Part shown: in pieces, positions 48,160 to 61,216 of the stretch
Numbering within the stretch: the stretch's first letter is position 1
Layout of the letters: each line of letters starts with the position of its first letter
NCBI GenBank assembly: GCA_022605955.1
Contig: JAKCOZ010000032.1
Span: 3,348,001 to 3,412,000 of the forward strand
Reading direction: 5' to 3'
Length of the DNA stretch: 64,000 bases
Origin: Rallus limicola
Taxonomy: Eukaryota; Chordata; Aves; Gruiformes; Rallidae
Notes under the pieces: generated by a model
Database searches by the model: none
Seen by the model: only the letters and a program-made list of their open reading frames with translations
What the model was told of the DNA's origin: nothing
Program-made: the position numbers and the translations under genes

Positions 48160-48455
48160 CATAGAAAGAACCACTCTTAGACAGGCTCTGTGACTTTTGA
48201 ATACCAGGGTAAAGCTGGGAATGACAAACAAGAAAGAGGAATAAGAAAATATATGTTTTACTATGAAATACGACCTTCCTTTATTCTTTTCTCTGTAAAC
48301 TTTCTCAGTAAAGTTCTATACCTGCAGCAGCCTCAAGTTCTCTGATAAATCTGTGTCTCTGGACTGAATCCTGAACAACAGGGCAACACATTTAACAGCA
48401 ACACAGCACTATTAAAACTGCCGTGACAGCTTGAAATTCAGACTATTCAAAGAAC

Positions 48456-49154
48456 ATGTGTAGTTTACCTGACAAAAATAGCTATCATGGGGAGCTAAAA
48501 TATTTGAGAAAGGAAAGAATATCTGCAGTTAATCAGGTGCTCAGCAGTAGAAGTGAATGCATATGTGGAAAACATGTGCTCCCATGGCACATACTACACA
48601 ACTGGTCAGTGGGGACTCTCCTTATCCTTTGCATCACCATCTACCATCCACCATGGGAAACAATGCCCTGTAAAAAGCCCCTGAGTGTGAGTGCAGGTAT
48701 TTTTGTACTTGTAACATTCAGGATAATGCATTTATTTCAGCATCTGATTTTCTATTGTATCTGTATTGTTGAACTTCCCAGACCAGATTGTCTTACAGCA
48801 CACAAGAAGCATGACCTTTTGTCTGTACGTACCTGCAGGCCGGTGTGCGTTGCCTACGAGCACAGCAATGCACCTCCAAAAGAAGGATTTGGCCAGCCAA
48901 AGCTTCCCAAAACAGGGATTAAGCTGGATTTTGAGGCTATAACTTCAAAGCATGTCCATAAGTATTTGCAGTTGCGCTTTCAAGTTCTGACAAGGCATAG
49001 AAAGAAAGTTTTTCTTTGTGTATTTTTAGAACATTTTAATTCCAGAATCAGAGCTGTGCAAAGAGCTCCACAGATATCTACTCACCATGCAAACAAGCAT
49101 CCTATGACTCTAACACTTACACAGTATCAAGCAAGAGGGTTGAATGATTTCTGA
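48456..49154 (+). CDS. 232-codon unbroken ORF, unknown membrane-like protein
   Basis: ATG at 48456 (A at -3, T at +4) to TGA at 49152; the frame is open from 48435. It is the longest open frame outside CR1; the next longest is about 150 codons, which fits chance at this AT content. The product has hydrophobic segments at residues about 41-63 and 78-106, twelve cysteines, and a basic half (about 165-206) with HRKK and SRIR. No domain or family recognised. No CR1 or other repeat overlaps it. The frame needs no splicing; the nearest clear AATAAA downstream is at about 49877. It could be a single-exon gene, a retrocopy, an exon of a longer gene, or a statistical outlier. Confidence 0.25.
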   Translation: MCSLPDKNSYHGELKYLRKERISAVNQVLSSRSECICGKHVLPWHILHNWSVGTLLILCITIYHPPWETMPCKKPLSVSAGIFVLVTFRIMHLFQHLIFYCICIVELPRPDCLTAHKKHDLLSVRTCRPVCVAYEHSNAPPKEGFGQPKLPKTGIKLDFEAITSKHVHKYLQLRFQVLTRHRKKVFLCVFLEHFNSRIRAVQRAPQISTHHANKHPMTLTLTQYQARGLNDF

Positions 49155-52100
49155 GAGCAGAGGTGCTGTTTCCAGCCAAAGGGAAAAAAACCCCACAACT
49201 CCATTATTTACCACCAGAAAAAACTGATAAATCCTTTAAGTGTATACATCTAATTAGTTATCACACTTTCCCCAGGGAAATATTTTTGCCATGTATTAAA
49301 ATGCAGTTAGCTTGGGCTATTTAAAAAAAACAAATGCAGAGGAGAAACTCCCCAGTTTTCAATGGGAGAGAGGTCCTTCAGAGTGCCAGTGTAAACAGTT
49401 CTGAATTCTGTGTATCCTAAAGGAAAAAGACCAAGGCCTGCATCTTGCTTCTCAGAATCCCAGATTATCAAAAAGGGTCTCCAATATTCAGCTGAGGTAT
49501 CTGCCCTTCTGAAGCTCATGATGTACATCTATATGTAAACCAAAACATGCATCCAAGCTGTGCATGACTGTGCAAAACCCCACCTCATGTCAGTGTTTCA
49601 GCTGAGTCTCAGAAGTCCTCTCAGTCTTGGAAGTCCTCTTACAAGACTACTGCTGCATTAAGTTTTTTCACTCTTTCTTACTGAGATGATTTTTACATTT
49701 CTTTGTTAGTTCTCTCCAATCTTAAGTCTGCCTTTTGAGCTGAAGTCATCATCTCATTGCTTGTAATATGTACTGTAAACATAGACTGATGAGTACGATA
49801 CCCAGGAGAAAAAGCAAATGAACCTGCCTTTGTTTCAGACAGATAAAAAAAAATTCTCAATGTTCTTTTCTACACAAATAAAGGGAAAAGAGAGAAGGTG
49901 CTCAGTATTTTTCTGGGCTTTTATTTTCACATGGCAATACTGGCCAGTCCTCAGACCATGTCATTCTCGACATTCCCCTTTAAATCATTTATTGGCATCC
50001 TGCTAAATCAGCTGCTTCTGAAGTAAGATTTTTCTGTAAGACTAAATTACCACCACCAAGAATTTAAAAAGACAGAACAATGTACTCACCCCTCAATAAA
50101 ACAAGTAATGCTCTAGTATCCCAACCTAAAATAGAGTAGAATTTAACTCTATCAGGAAGCACTGTGTGTTTTTAGGAATCTTTTGCAAGATCAGGAAACT
50201 TGTTGAGTTTACGATACAAAGGCATACTTCTTTATTGAATGCAGTTCAAACTGACTTACAGTTTGGTCTCTTTCCTTTAGGATACACAGAATTCTGGACT
50301 GAGTTACACTGGCATCCTGAAGGACCTCTCTCCCACTGAAAATGGGAGGGAGGGAGAAATTGTTATGAGAAATTATTAAAAAATACAGAGGCTGGCTGTG
50401 TAAAGAGTAAGCAGTGATGGCAGCCAAAGGACATGCAGAAGTGGATGCAAACTTAGCTTTATTTCCTCATGCATATACTGCTCTAATAAACATAAAGAAA
50501 ATCTGATATCTGTGGAACAAGCCAGGCTGCACCAGTACAGCCATGAATACCCAGGCTAGGAAAAGAACCTAAATAATGAAGGAAGGAAGATCTACAGTCC
50601 CTGCAATCAATGCAATTGCCTTCTACCAACGAAGCGTTTCGGAGAAGGGGGAGTTACTTTGTCTTGTTAAGTGCCATCATGGAAAATCACATCTTCCCAG
50701 TCTAAAACACAGTTCATTCTGCACAGGGTACAGATACAAACATGTCCAGGAGGAAAACTTGCAAAAAACACGTTATAGACAAGGATAGATATAACACAGA
50801 CCAAAATATTTGGATCTACAGCACCCTATGGCTTCACCTTTTCCCCCTCATCTCCTTCTCCTCCTCTGCCAAGCTTCATTACTGCCAAACAACTATAGCA
50901 GGCTTACAAGTTTTCCTGTTTCATCTGTAAGTCTTCTGGCACAGGGGTTTTGTTTGCCATTATGTTTCACCTTCCTACTGTATTTTGGACCAGTAGAAAA
51001 CTCAAACCAAACTAAAACTCAACAACAGGTTCTTAGCACAAAGGACCACTCAGGTCAGTACACTCAATTAGATGTTCCCTCACCACCAGCATGACAGTAA
51101 AATAAGCAAAATTAAGTAATGAGAACATTTGAGGGAGAACCTGCAAAGAACAGCCAGGGAACAACGTTAGCTTATTGTTTTATGTAAATACATGAGGTAA
51201 TACCACAAACTCTCCCAGTCTCTTGCAAGAACACTTTGTTATTATCATTCTTTTCTATTTATTTAATCCCTGTATTAAATACTATGTATGGATCTAAGAG
51301 AGAGTCACAAAGACTGCTTGGAAAGATCCAACTGGGGCAGTGTACAGACCTGAAGTTACAATAGCAGCAATCTGTCCAAGCTGTGGTCCTGCACAACTCC
51401 CATCAGGTAAGGGACTGGGACTTACTGCAGGTAAGCACTGAAGATAGTACTCACAGGAAGACATGTAACTCCTACATCTCACTACGGGCTGTGGCTTCTG
51501 TGGGGATATCCAAGAGAGCAGTGCTGCAGCCAGAAGGATGGGGACAGGATGTAATGGGGCCATGCAGAGTTGTGTGCCCACTGTGCAGGTGGAGGCATCA
51601 CAAAGGGAGAAAGGAAATCGACCTCCTTTGAGCAGATGAGGCCAGGGCTTAACTTTCAAATGAGTATCTACCACACAAAGTGAATCCAAGAGGTTCTCTG
51701 GATACTCGGCCCATCTGAACACCAGGACATACACAGTGTACCCAGCACTCTACAGATTTATTAATATTTCATCCTGATATGTATTTTTAATCAAAAGATC
51801 TTAAAGTCCAGTAGAATTTCCATTTTATATATTCCGGTCCTTAGATGCTTTCATTACTAAATAGTTTATAGGATACAGACCTTACACAAAAAATTCACAA
51901 TTTTAATGATTTACATGGATTTCTTAGGCTGATAAAGATTCACAAAGATAAGCTGTGCATCTTACTACCAAAATGCAATTCACCATTTTAGAGACACAGC
52001 TATGAGTAAAAAAGTTTCCATCAGTAGGAGACATAGTGACATTTTAATAATTTATATCAATTAGACCATTCCAGTGATCCCCTTATATTGAGATCCAGAC

Positions 52101-53500
52101 CATAATAAGCAAGAAAAACAGAAAAGAAAGCAAAACACGTCAGGTCTCTGTGATATATGGATACTTTTAGCAAGATATTTCCAAGGCTGTCACCACAGAG
52201 AAGCCTTCACTTTCAGACCACCAACCTGCCTAAGGGAATTTGCACTGCTCATCACTTTGGAGAGAAAAGTCACAGCATTACTTGGCCATACCAACAGTGA
52301 AAACACACTGAGCTCTTCCCAGCACACTTGAGTATTATTCACCTGTTGATTCAGACTGCATACTTCACAACTGATAACTCCAGTCTCCAGGACAATTAGA
52401 TCAACCAAATTAGAAGGGAATTCCACAGGACTGCTGTATTAATCTTAAAAAGGTAAAAAAGGGCTACTCTGTGCAGAGACAAATCCATTTAAATTCAAGT
52501 ACGGAAGGAGGAAAGGATTCCAAAGTGAAAAATTAAATGCTGAAGGTGAAATCATTGATCAAGATTACAAAAGATTTTTGGGTTCGTGGGTTGTGTTTTT
52601 TTTGTTTGGCTGCTGTTGTGTGGTGCTTTTTTCCCCCTTTTTTTAACTAGTTGTATCTGAAACAGTCTTGAGAGATCAATTTTTATGTTAGTGTCCCTTG
52701 CTGTATTGGGAATCAAGCTGCAAATTCCCTGACTTGGTCATTTTCCCTGTGTGACTATGAGACATTTAACAACAAATATCTGCAGCAGATGAAAGTGGCT
52801 GAAAATTACTTCAGGGGAAAAAATAATTTAAATTTCCTAAAGGTCCTTTAGATGTTTTCAAACCTTTCCTCTCTTAGACTACCCAATAAATAATTTAAAT
52901 TAATGGAAAATTAACCGACAATTCTGGCACCTTGTGGTTAAGGGCTTGGGAAAAATGACGATATATGATCTGACTTTAAAGACCCTGGTCTTGTATAACA
53001 GGTGAGAGAGTCTCAGCAAAGTTTCAGAAAGCTCTGCTCACTGTTTGCACCCCTTGGAGTTGAACATTGAGGCTTCTTCAGAGAAGGCAAAGGTTTTTGC
53101 ACACTACACTTGAAAACATGTATATTCTGAAACCCCCCAAAGGGAGCTCTTTAACACTGCATGAGGTACTGTATTCAAACTGTCCAGAATAAATGCTTCA
53201 ATGAATAGTATTCACACTGAAAGTTAAACTGGCCCACTGCTGTCTACATATGCGTGACTAACCCATATACTAGCTCTTAATTTTTATCCCAGACTGAGAA
53301 TGACCACTGTTTCCATTCCACATATCAATCTTCTCTACATTTAGGGAAGGTACTAATTAATGGAGTTAAATCAAAAAAGTTCTGAGAATCATTTGCAGTT
53401 GGCTTCTGAAGTATTCTGCAACTTGATATATCAGGCTACTTCATGGGGTTTCATTACGTTTGACACTAATGGGCAGTGCATGATAAAAGATAATTCTTAC
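49155..53500. other. unique non-coding stretch
   Basis: No repeat family. A 146-codon minus-strand frame at 51294-51734 shows no splice support or recognisable motif. Small repeated phrase gaagtcctct near 49610-49640; G-rich ggagggagggag near 50345. Confidence 0.4.
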
Positions 53501-53757
53501 TTAACAGCGATGTCTTGCGTCCTGTGATGAAAAGAAGTGAGGTGTTTTTGTAAAAATCTCCAAAGACCCCCCAAGCACTACACACAGTGGCATTACAGTT
53601 CTCCAAGGTGGCTGAGAGCAGCTGTGCAGCAGCTCTACAGTCAGTAGCTTGCAAGTCTGACTCCAAACCAAGCCCAGAATAACCAATGCCAAATGCAACA
53701 GGTACGCCCAAGCTGGCAGCAAAGTGATAACAGATACTTGAGGGGCTGGACATTGAA
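53501..53757 (-). CDS. candidate coding exon, minus strand (85 codons)
   Basis: The minus strand shows a strong acceptor (ggagctcttttcctgttcacag) and a good donor (GTTAA|GTAAGAA) around 257 bases. Two frames are open for more than 80 codons; only the phase 2 to 1 frame runs through the donor. It includes SLGVPVAFGIGYSGLGLESD and several cysteines (DCRAAAQLL, ENCNATVC with an N-glycosylation sequon). The other frame stops just before the donor. No neighbouring exon of matching phase was found and no family is recognised. Confidence 0.24.
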
Positions 53758-56079
53758 CTGTGAACAGGAAAAGAGCTCCAAATTTGGGCTTTGACAAATA
53801 TGTATGTGTTCAGTACAAAGAAATACAGACTACTCAAAAGTCTGAAACATTCAACTATCAACTAATAAACAAGTCTTTACTTCCTAATAAGTATTTGCCT
53901 TCTAATAGCCTGTTTGAAGCTGTCTGGACTGCCAGAAGCCAAGACACACCACTGGAGAGCCATCTCATTAACACACTACTGCTGTGCTACCAATCTGCTT
54001 CCCAGGAGCACGGTGCCTGGGAAAGTCCCTCTAGTATTATTATCTAGCATGTTAGTAGCAATGAAAAAATGCAAATTCATTGCTTTTATTACCAAAAATA
54101 ATTTAATGTTTTTCTTCCCCTAGTGATTTTTTCTTGTGGGACAGATGTTACCTGCAATCCTGAGTCGTCCCAGCATGTTTACTCTCAAAGAATAGATTAA
54201 GTTAGTAACTACTGTTGAGTACATAAAAGGCATGTTTGTCTGGCGTATGAAAGACAAATATTTGAGTTCCTGCTCTATCCCCTTCGTTATTTCACATCCT
54301 GAGGATGTGCCCTACCAATGCAGGCCAGGGGTTCCTCTCTTGTACATGGATTCTTCATTCTTAGAAACTGATTCAAAGGGTTTTTTCCCATAAACAAATT
54401 ATTTGGCAATCTGATTAACACTGATTAAAAGGAGAAGATAACTCATCAGCCTTACATACTTGATGCCAGGCACCCAAAACTATTCTGGTAAGACCCAGAT
54501 TTTAAACCACGAATCTGAGTATCAGTATCCAATTTAGTGACAATTGGCAGAGATTGCATTGCTCCTCCTGCTCTCTGCTCCTCCTCATCTCAGAGAGAGG
54601 CAGACCCTGGTTTGCTACCTGAAGATTTCCAAAGCCTTCATCTCAGCACATTTTTTCGCACAGCATTTCTACCCCAGCTCCCTGGAAAGCACAGAGGTGA
54701 AACCAGAGAGAACTGAGAACTCTCCCATAGCATCTAGAGAACATCTTCACAAAGCCACCACCTGTCTGCCCTCGCAGCTCTTACCTTTACAGGAGGGCCA
54801 CCAAAACACCTTTAGGTGCCTAGGAATTGTAGCTGGAGTAAAAAAAATAAATCAGTATCAGAACCAACAGTAACATGAGATTTATAATACTACCAAATTC
54901 CTTCTTTAGCCCCTGATAACACCTTTCTGTTGTGCATATACTGTGAGATGACTCATCACCTCTTCCTCTGTTAACAGCTTCTCTCTTGCCAGAGCTTGCT
55001 ATCGTATTCCTATCGAATCTGTCACACTCAGCACCTGCCTTGAAATTTGCTGCTCTTTCGTCTGATGGCGAGACAGCGCGACCCAAAGCTCATCTCCTTC
55101 TTTCATATATAATCAGCTGGTCCACTAAAAGACATTTGATATCTCTTCCAATTAATCCTGCACCTTTCAGACCTCTGGGAAAGCACGATTACAAGCTCAC
55201 CTTCGGTAGTCCCTTACAGCAGCATACTTGTCTTTCAGCATCAAACTAACTACTTTATTCAGCCTCTTTGGAGGTTTACTGCAATTGCCTGGATGAAAAG
55301 TCCACAACGTTCATTCACAAATGGTCATGTTAGTACCCCAGTCATATTTTCTACATTTACTTCACTTGTTAAGCAATGTCTCAATGTTTAGGTAACATAT
55401 ACATCATTTGTAAGAGCCACCACAACAAAGGCATGCTGGAACATGGCTCTGATCTAGGTAGCCTGTGATTATCTGATCTGACATTTTACACACCCTTACT
55501 AAACAAAGATTTATTTTTTTTCTAAGGCTGCTTGTGAAATGCAGAAAGTATGAAATAAGGTTTACTCCATACAGGAGCCCTGTAGCCTGGGAAGACATGT
55601 CTGTCTCTAAGATCAGTGTCCTATTTCCAAACACAATTTCTTTTTCCTGTATACGTGCTGCAGTGACTGGTTCTTATGCAGAGCTTTGAGATAGAAATCT
55701 CTAAACCCAGTCACGCCAGGAACCAGCAACTGGTGAATACGGGAAGCAAATGTGTTACTGCACAGATAGGAGTAGGCTTTTTGCAATGATTTGAATGCGC
55801 TATCAGCCTTCTTGTTCAGGTGCAAACAGTATACATGTGTTACTCCTCTGGTGTCCAGCTCATGATTTTTTCCCAGATGCTCCAAATCTTAGTTTTGGCA
55901 TTTTTTCTGACAGAGGTCATGGCATGGGGGACTGATCAGCTGAATACAGCTATGAACAGAGGAAATGCTCATCTGTCAGCGCTCATTCCTTCAGATAAAC
56001 TCCATCAAACACAAGAATTCAGAATCACCTCTATCACTTCTTGTGAGCATTTCAGCATCATCTGATGCTGAAAATAGAT
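53758..56079. other. unique non-coding stretch
   Basis: Open frames of about 110 codons or fewer on both strands (for example 54544-54873) without coding features. No repeat recognised until the CR1 copy begins. Confidence 0.45.
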
Positions 56080-57119
56080 AAAGGGTGGTGGTCAATGGCT
56101 CTATGTCCAGGTGGAAGCCGGTGACAAGCGGGGTGCCCCAGGAGTCTGTCTTGGGACCAGTGCTCTTTAACATCTTTATCAGTGACCTCGATGATGGAAT
56201 TGAGTGCACCCACAGCAAGTTTGAGGATGACACCAAGCTGAGTGGTGTGGGTGACACCACAGAAGGAAAAGAAGCCATCCAGAGGGATCTTGACAGTCTG
56301 GAAAGGTGGGCCCGGGTGAACCTGATGTGGTTCAACTCTGCCAAGTGTCAGGTGTTGCACCTGGGCCGGAGGAATCCCAGACATAGATACAGACTGGGAG
56401 AAGAGCTCCTTGAGAGTAGCCCTGCTGAGAAGGACCTGGGGATTCTGGTAGACAAGAAACTTAACATGAGCCAGCAGTGTGCTCTTGCAGCTCAGAAGGC
56501 CAATGGTATCCTGGGCTCCATCAGGAGAGGGGTGGCCAGCAGGGACAGGGAGGGGATTGTCCCTCTCTACTCTGCCCTCATGAGGCCCCAGCTGGAGTCC
56601 TGTGTCCAGAGCTGGGGCCCCAATACAAGAAAGATGTGGGACTGTTGGAGAGGGGTCAGAGGAGCCACGAGGATGATTAGAGGGCTGGAGCAGCTCCACT
56701 ACAAGGAGAGGCTGAGGGAGCTGGGCTTGTTCAGCCTGGAGAAGAGAAGGCTGTGGGGGTACCTCATTGCAGCCTTCCAGTCCCTGAAGGGAGCAGAGAC
56801 ACAGGAGGGGAATCAGCTTTTTAAAAAGGTAGACAATGGCAGGACAAGGGGAAATGGACTAAAGCTAAAAGAAGAAAGGTTCAGATTAGATATTAGGGGA
56901 AAGTTTTTCACAGAGAGAGTAGTGAGGTGCTGGAACAGGCTGCCCAGAGAGGTGGTGGATGCCCTGTCGCTGGAGGTGTTCAAGGCCAGGTTGGATGGGG
57001 CCCTGGGCAACCTTGTGTAGATCCAGGCCTGAGGTTGGTGTCCCTGCCTGTGGTAGGGTGGTTGGAGCTCTATGATCCTTTGGGTCCCTTCCAACCCATG
57101 CCATTCTGTGATTCTGTGA
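56080..57119 (+). mobile_element. CR1 LINE, 1-kb 5'-truncated, best preserved copy
   Basis: It starts abruptly within the RT domain (gtggtcaatggctctatgtc) and runs through the end of ORF2 and the short 3'-UTR (ggttggagctctatgatcc) to ATTCTGTG ATTCTGTG A at 57103-57119. The frame is unbroken to its natural stop, so it is clearly younger than the two minus-strand copies. The endonuclease, ORF1 and N-terminal RT are absent, so it cannot mobilise itself. The 5' edge is approximate. Confidence 0.96.
56085..57020 (+). pseudogene. CR1 ORF2 C-terminal fragment (RT and C-terminus), unbroken
   Basis: 311 open codons ending at the native TAG (57018-57020). Visible blocks are [20 protein letters not shown] (RT motif region), [11 protein letters not shown] (the active-site block, FEDD at 56220-56231), [63 protein letters not shown] and the C-terminal [11 protein letters not shown]. 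Two core positions differ from the usual pattern: FADD is FEDD and GVPQGS is GVPQES. Both changes would be expected to harm catalysis. The apparent ATG is internal to ORF2 and not a real start. A 213-codon minus-strand frame here is only its antisense shadow. Confidence 0.9.
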
Positions 57120-60100
57120 CCTGAATTTTATCCATCTTCCTTAGATCCTTAGAACAAATCAGAGCACAGAAATGTATGTACAGTGTCTCACTTGCCAGCA
57201 ACTAACATGTAAACATCTGCTGAAATTCCACAGAAAGCACTCCCCATTTCTGCACTGAAGAGTTTGCTCAGACTCCTGGTGTGACAGCAAGAGATCGTGA
57301 ATGGGAAAATCTCAACCCTGATACAAGGGATTTCCTATGGAGATTTTAATTTAGCTTTGCCAACATCATCTTCTTCTGCTTTGGCATCCTCTTCTTGTTC
57401 ACTACATCTTCATTTTCTTACAGCATAGTCTTAGATAGCACCAGATACCTACAAGGAGGTATGGCAGTACTGAAGTACTATTAAATGTATTACTGAAGAC
57501 TCTGAAACAGTGCAAGGCTGAAAATCATCTGACCAATGTTTCTCTGAGACCTTGGGAAGTTTTCTTCTTGGATAACTGACATCAGGAACCAGAACCTGAA
57601 GGAATTCCTATAGAGGCCAAGCTGCACTACCTGATGATGAAGAAGAGCTGTTGGGAGGAGAGAAGCAGCAAGGCAGGAGATACAGCAGTACTGGAGACTT
57701 CCAAAGCCCATGGTAAACTGTTACACTAGGAAAAATGACATTTTCTCACTGTCACTGGCTTTTTCAAGGAGTCACTGGCTAGAGAGCCCTTGAAGAGATC
57801 CCCTAAGCAGAAAGTACTTACAAGGTAGGAAGGTACTCCAGGTATCCTGGGTCTGCCGAAACATGGCTACTGTTGGACACAGGTTTCTGCACTAAGTATC
57901 TTTGTATTTACTGTATGGTGGTCTTGATGTTCCTGTGAGTATGTTTGGTACAATGGCTCTAAGAATTGGATACAGTACTGAAATACTGAAGAACGCAAGT
58001 TCTGAAGCTCAGAAGGTTCTTTGACAATGTGGAGGTACTCTTATAGGGCAAAAGGAGCCAAGGATGGATAGATAGCTCTTGCCAAGATCCTAGCACCACA
58101 GGATACAAAAACCAGAATGAACTTGCTAGAGAAGGGTCAATGGAGCAAACTGTCTGTACACTCTTTGAAGAAGGCGTTGATTTATGCCTGGAAAAAACAT
58201 TTAGGAATTCACTGTGGGGGACTGGGGTAGCTCTGCCGCATGACCATTAGAGTCACAGCATCTCTTTGCATCTCTTGAGCAACCAGTGCAGTAATTTGGG
58301 TTTGCATACCTCTCTAGGGGACTTGCTCTGTCATAAGTCTACAGAAGTCCCCTAAATGCTAAGTTTAATTGCGGATTGGTTACCATTGCCACGACATAAA
58401 GTGGCGTGTGATCAACTTAGCGTGTCATGCACAGAGTGTGCTACCTAGCAATATTCAGTGGATTCATTTATATCAGCACTAGTACAGGCACTGGAGGAGT
58501 AACATCCAGTCTCTTCTTCCTGTTTGCCACCTTTATGTTGAAGAAGAAAGTATGTGTTTTCCTCTACAGCAACAATGCCATGTTTTTACCTGCCCCTCAG
58601 CATCAAACATGGGTTTATATTACATTTGTGATTAAATTGGCATTTACACACAAGAAGAAAAAGCAGCTCAAAAGACTCTCAGTGCATTATATCCTTTCAA
58701 GAAATTTTGCAGGTAATATTTAAAAAAAAAATTTCCTCTCTAGCAGCAAAAAAGAAACAAAAGATGTTCTAGTATGAAAATCAAGCCAAAACACCTCTGC
58801 AGTCAGCAATAAGGAGCTAAGAAAGAAAGGAGGGAGAGAGAGAGAAAAAAAGAAAAAACCCAACCCCCAAAATGAGGTACCTGGTATGACAGCTCTGGAT
58901 TAGCAAGACCTTCAAGACATAGGAATGAGAGCATGAAAGAAACCAGATGTTCACATCATAACATGTATTGTATGATCTGCAGAGTTCTTCAAAGAATACC
59001 TGTAATCTACACACATTTACCCCAGCTAAATTATGTTATTTAAGATTCCCTTCTCTTTTAATACGTGGCATGGATGTAAGCCATCCAAACATGAATGCAG
59101 TCAAAGATTCTTTCAGTACACTTTACAGCAGTTCAGACTGTAATGGAAAGCCTGAGTTACGCACCTAATTTTTAGCTGTACTGGATACATGATTGCCTTC
59201 TTGAGTGGCAATCACTAATTATTATCAAAGGGCAACATAAATGGCATTCAGATTTCAATGACTGAGCTCATTATGACATTTAGAGCACTTACTGCTTATT
59301 GTGAGTTTTGCTGATTGCTGCTTATCCACAGATTACAAATATTGCAGAGTGCCTTAGACAACCATTTTCTTCCAATTCTACTTATCTCAGCTGACACCTC
59401 ACTTTATAGGTAATTTAACTGTAGTCAGCAGATCTATAGGGAAAAGCCAAGAGAAAAATGGAAGTCAGCTTGAGTTAGGTGTGACATCAACTGCCCTACC
59501 ACACACTGAAGTTCAGGTCTATTTACAGGATAGGAGATGCTGAAATCCTACAGACTTCTTGAAGGGCTGAAAGTCCAAATTGTCCTCTTTTGTCACATCT
59601 GGGATCCAGTAATGGATCAGCTCCACAGGGCTGGTTTTGTGTAAGTCCCTGGCAATGCCGGTTTGTAAGCAGTGCTCTGGGGGTGTCTGAGAGAGGTGAA
59701 TGCCTTAGTTGAGATAAGGCCTGCTAAGTTAGACACAGGTTTGATCAGGCCTTGCAGCTTCTGTGAGGATGTTGGGATGTCCTCAACATCCCAGCTCTGC
59801 AGAAGTTGGCCATCACTTGCACACTAGGACTTCTCATGACAGTGTTATAAACTACTTCACATATATCATTTGCCACAATTTATTCTGTAACTGGCAAAAA
59901 AAATCTGTAAAATAACCATTTCACTTTGCTGTCCCATTAGCAGCTTTTCCTAGCAGCTTAGCCAATGGTAAGAGTGCTCTCAATATTCTGTATTGCTTGC
60001 ATGTGTCCTGTTCAGTCCAGCTTCAATGTGATTTCCTTGCACTGCTGGTAAGAAAACACTTCTAAGTGTTAGCCAACACCTCTCAGTAACAAAGCTTCTC

Positions 60101-61187
60101 AGATAATCAAAATAACTTCAATGCTTCAATGCAAATGATCAGTAGCTTTCCAAAGCAGAAAGGCACTTAGAATGATGTTTACATCTTATGGACTGCAAGA
60201 GTTTGAAAACATGCAGTAATACAGGAATCAAACATTTGAAATTATACCTTTGCCTTCAATGTAAACAATTGTTCTTTCTTCTGTATATTACCTATGTTGT
60301 TTAGCTCACCTTCTTACTTTGTATGCCATGTAAGAGCTGGACTGAAACCAGCCTCAGGAATTCATGGATCCATACCCAACTCTAAAGCAAGATCCTCTAA
60401 AGCTGTAAGTGTCTGAGAGGTGAGTACAAAGAACTTCAAAGCCAGCGACTTCAAAATGTCCACAGGAGAGCTACCACAGTGCTTCTCTATCCTTCTATAC
60501 CTATCCCAAGCCTTCCCTGCTTAAAAGTCACAACCACAAAATTGGCAGAAAACTTGTTCACTTGCATCATTTGTCTTATATATAACTTTATTAAGCACAT
60601 AATAACAGTAAAACAATGCCCTTTTCTAAAGTGGCACTTTTCATCTACAGTGCCAAACCAATTGCAAAGCAGATGACAGCCCTTAACCCCATTTCACAGA
60701 CAGGTAAAATGAAACATGGAGAAGCTGAGGCCAGAGCCAGAACCGCAGCCCAGGGCCTCCTGTGTTCTCATCGTGTTTGGGTCCCTATCATGTTTCCATC
60801 ACACCAGAAGTTATCAAAATCTACCAAGCTATAATGAGCTTTCGATCATGCACCAAAATTATTTTACTTTCTTTGCAAATTTTCCCCTGACTTGGGAGCT
60901 AAGGGAATGCAGTGTTCTCTAAGAAAAGCAAACAAATAAGCTTTGCCTCAAGCACTACAAAGTGTCTTGGATTAGAGATAAAGCAAACTACAGAATGGAA
61001 AGAAGTTGAGACTGCTGGATTTCTTTACAGACATCACAGTGTCTGTCTGTCAAGCTGTGACCCAATATTCAAGACCACGGGGAAGGTAAGAAACTTAGAG
61101 CTTTTTTTCTTAGCCCTACTTTGTACATATATGTGCTTCATATCATGTTAAATGGAGTGGCCATACAGACAAGTAATCTCCCAAAGC
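57120..61187. other. unique non-coding stretch
   Basis: Direct repeat gtcactggct twice at about 57748-57778. Inverted repeat GGATGTTG / CAACATCC at 59767-59791. No gene or repeat family recognised. Confidence 0.45.
58821..58858 (+). repeat. purine tract (GA-rich to A-rich)
   Basis: 38 consecutive purines: gaaagaaagg, (ga)n, then A-rich. Potential triplex-forming or length-variable tract. Confidence 0.85.
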
Positions 61188-61216
61188 TTTTTTCTTTTCT
61201 TTTTTTTTTTTTTTTT
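61188..61216 (+). repeat. T-rich tract ending in T17
   Basis: Thymine runs broken by two cytosines, ending in 17 T at 61200-61216. If read on the minus strand it would be a poly-A, but no retrocopy or LINE lies on its right side. Confidence 0.85.

Noticed and set aside
56058..56699. 213-codon minus-strand open frame
   Set aside because: It lies entirely opposite the CR1 ORF2 fragment; it is an antisense shadow.
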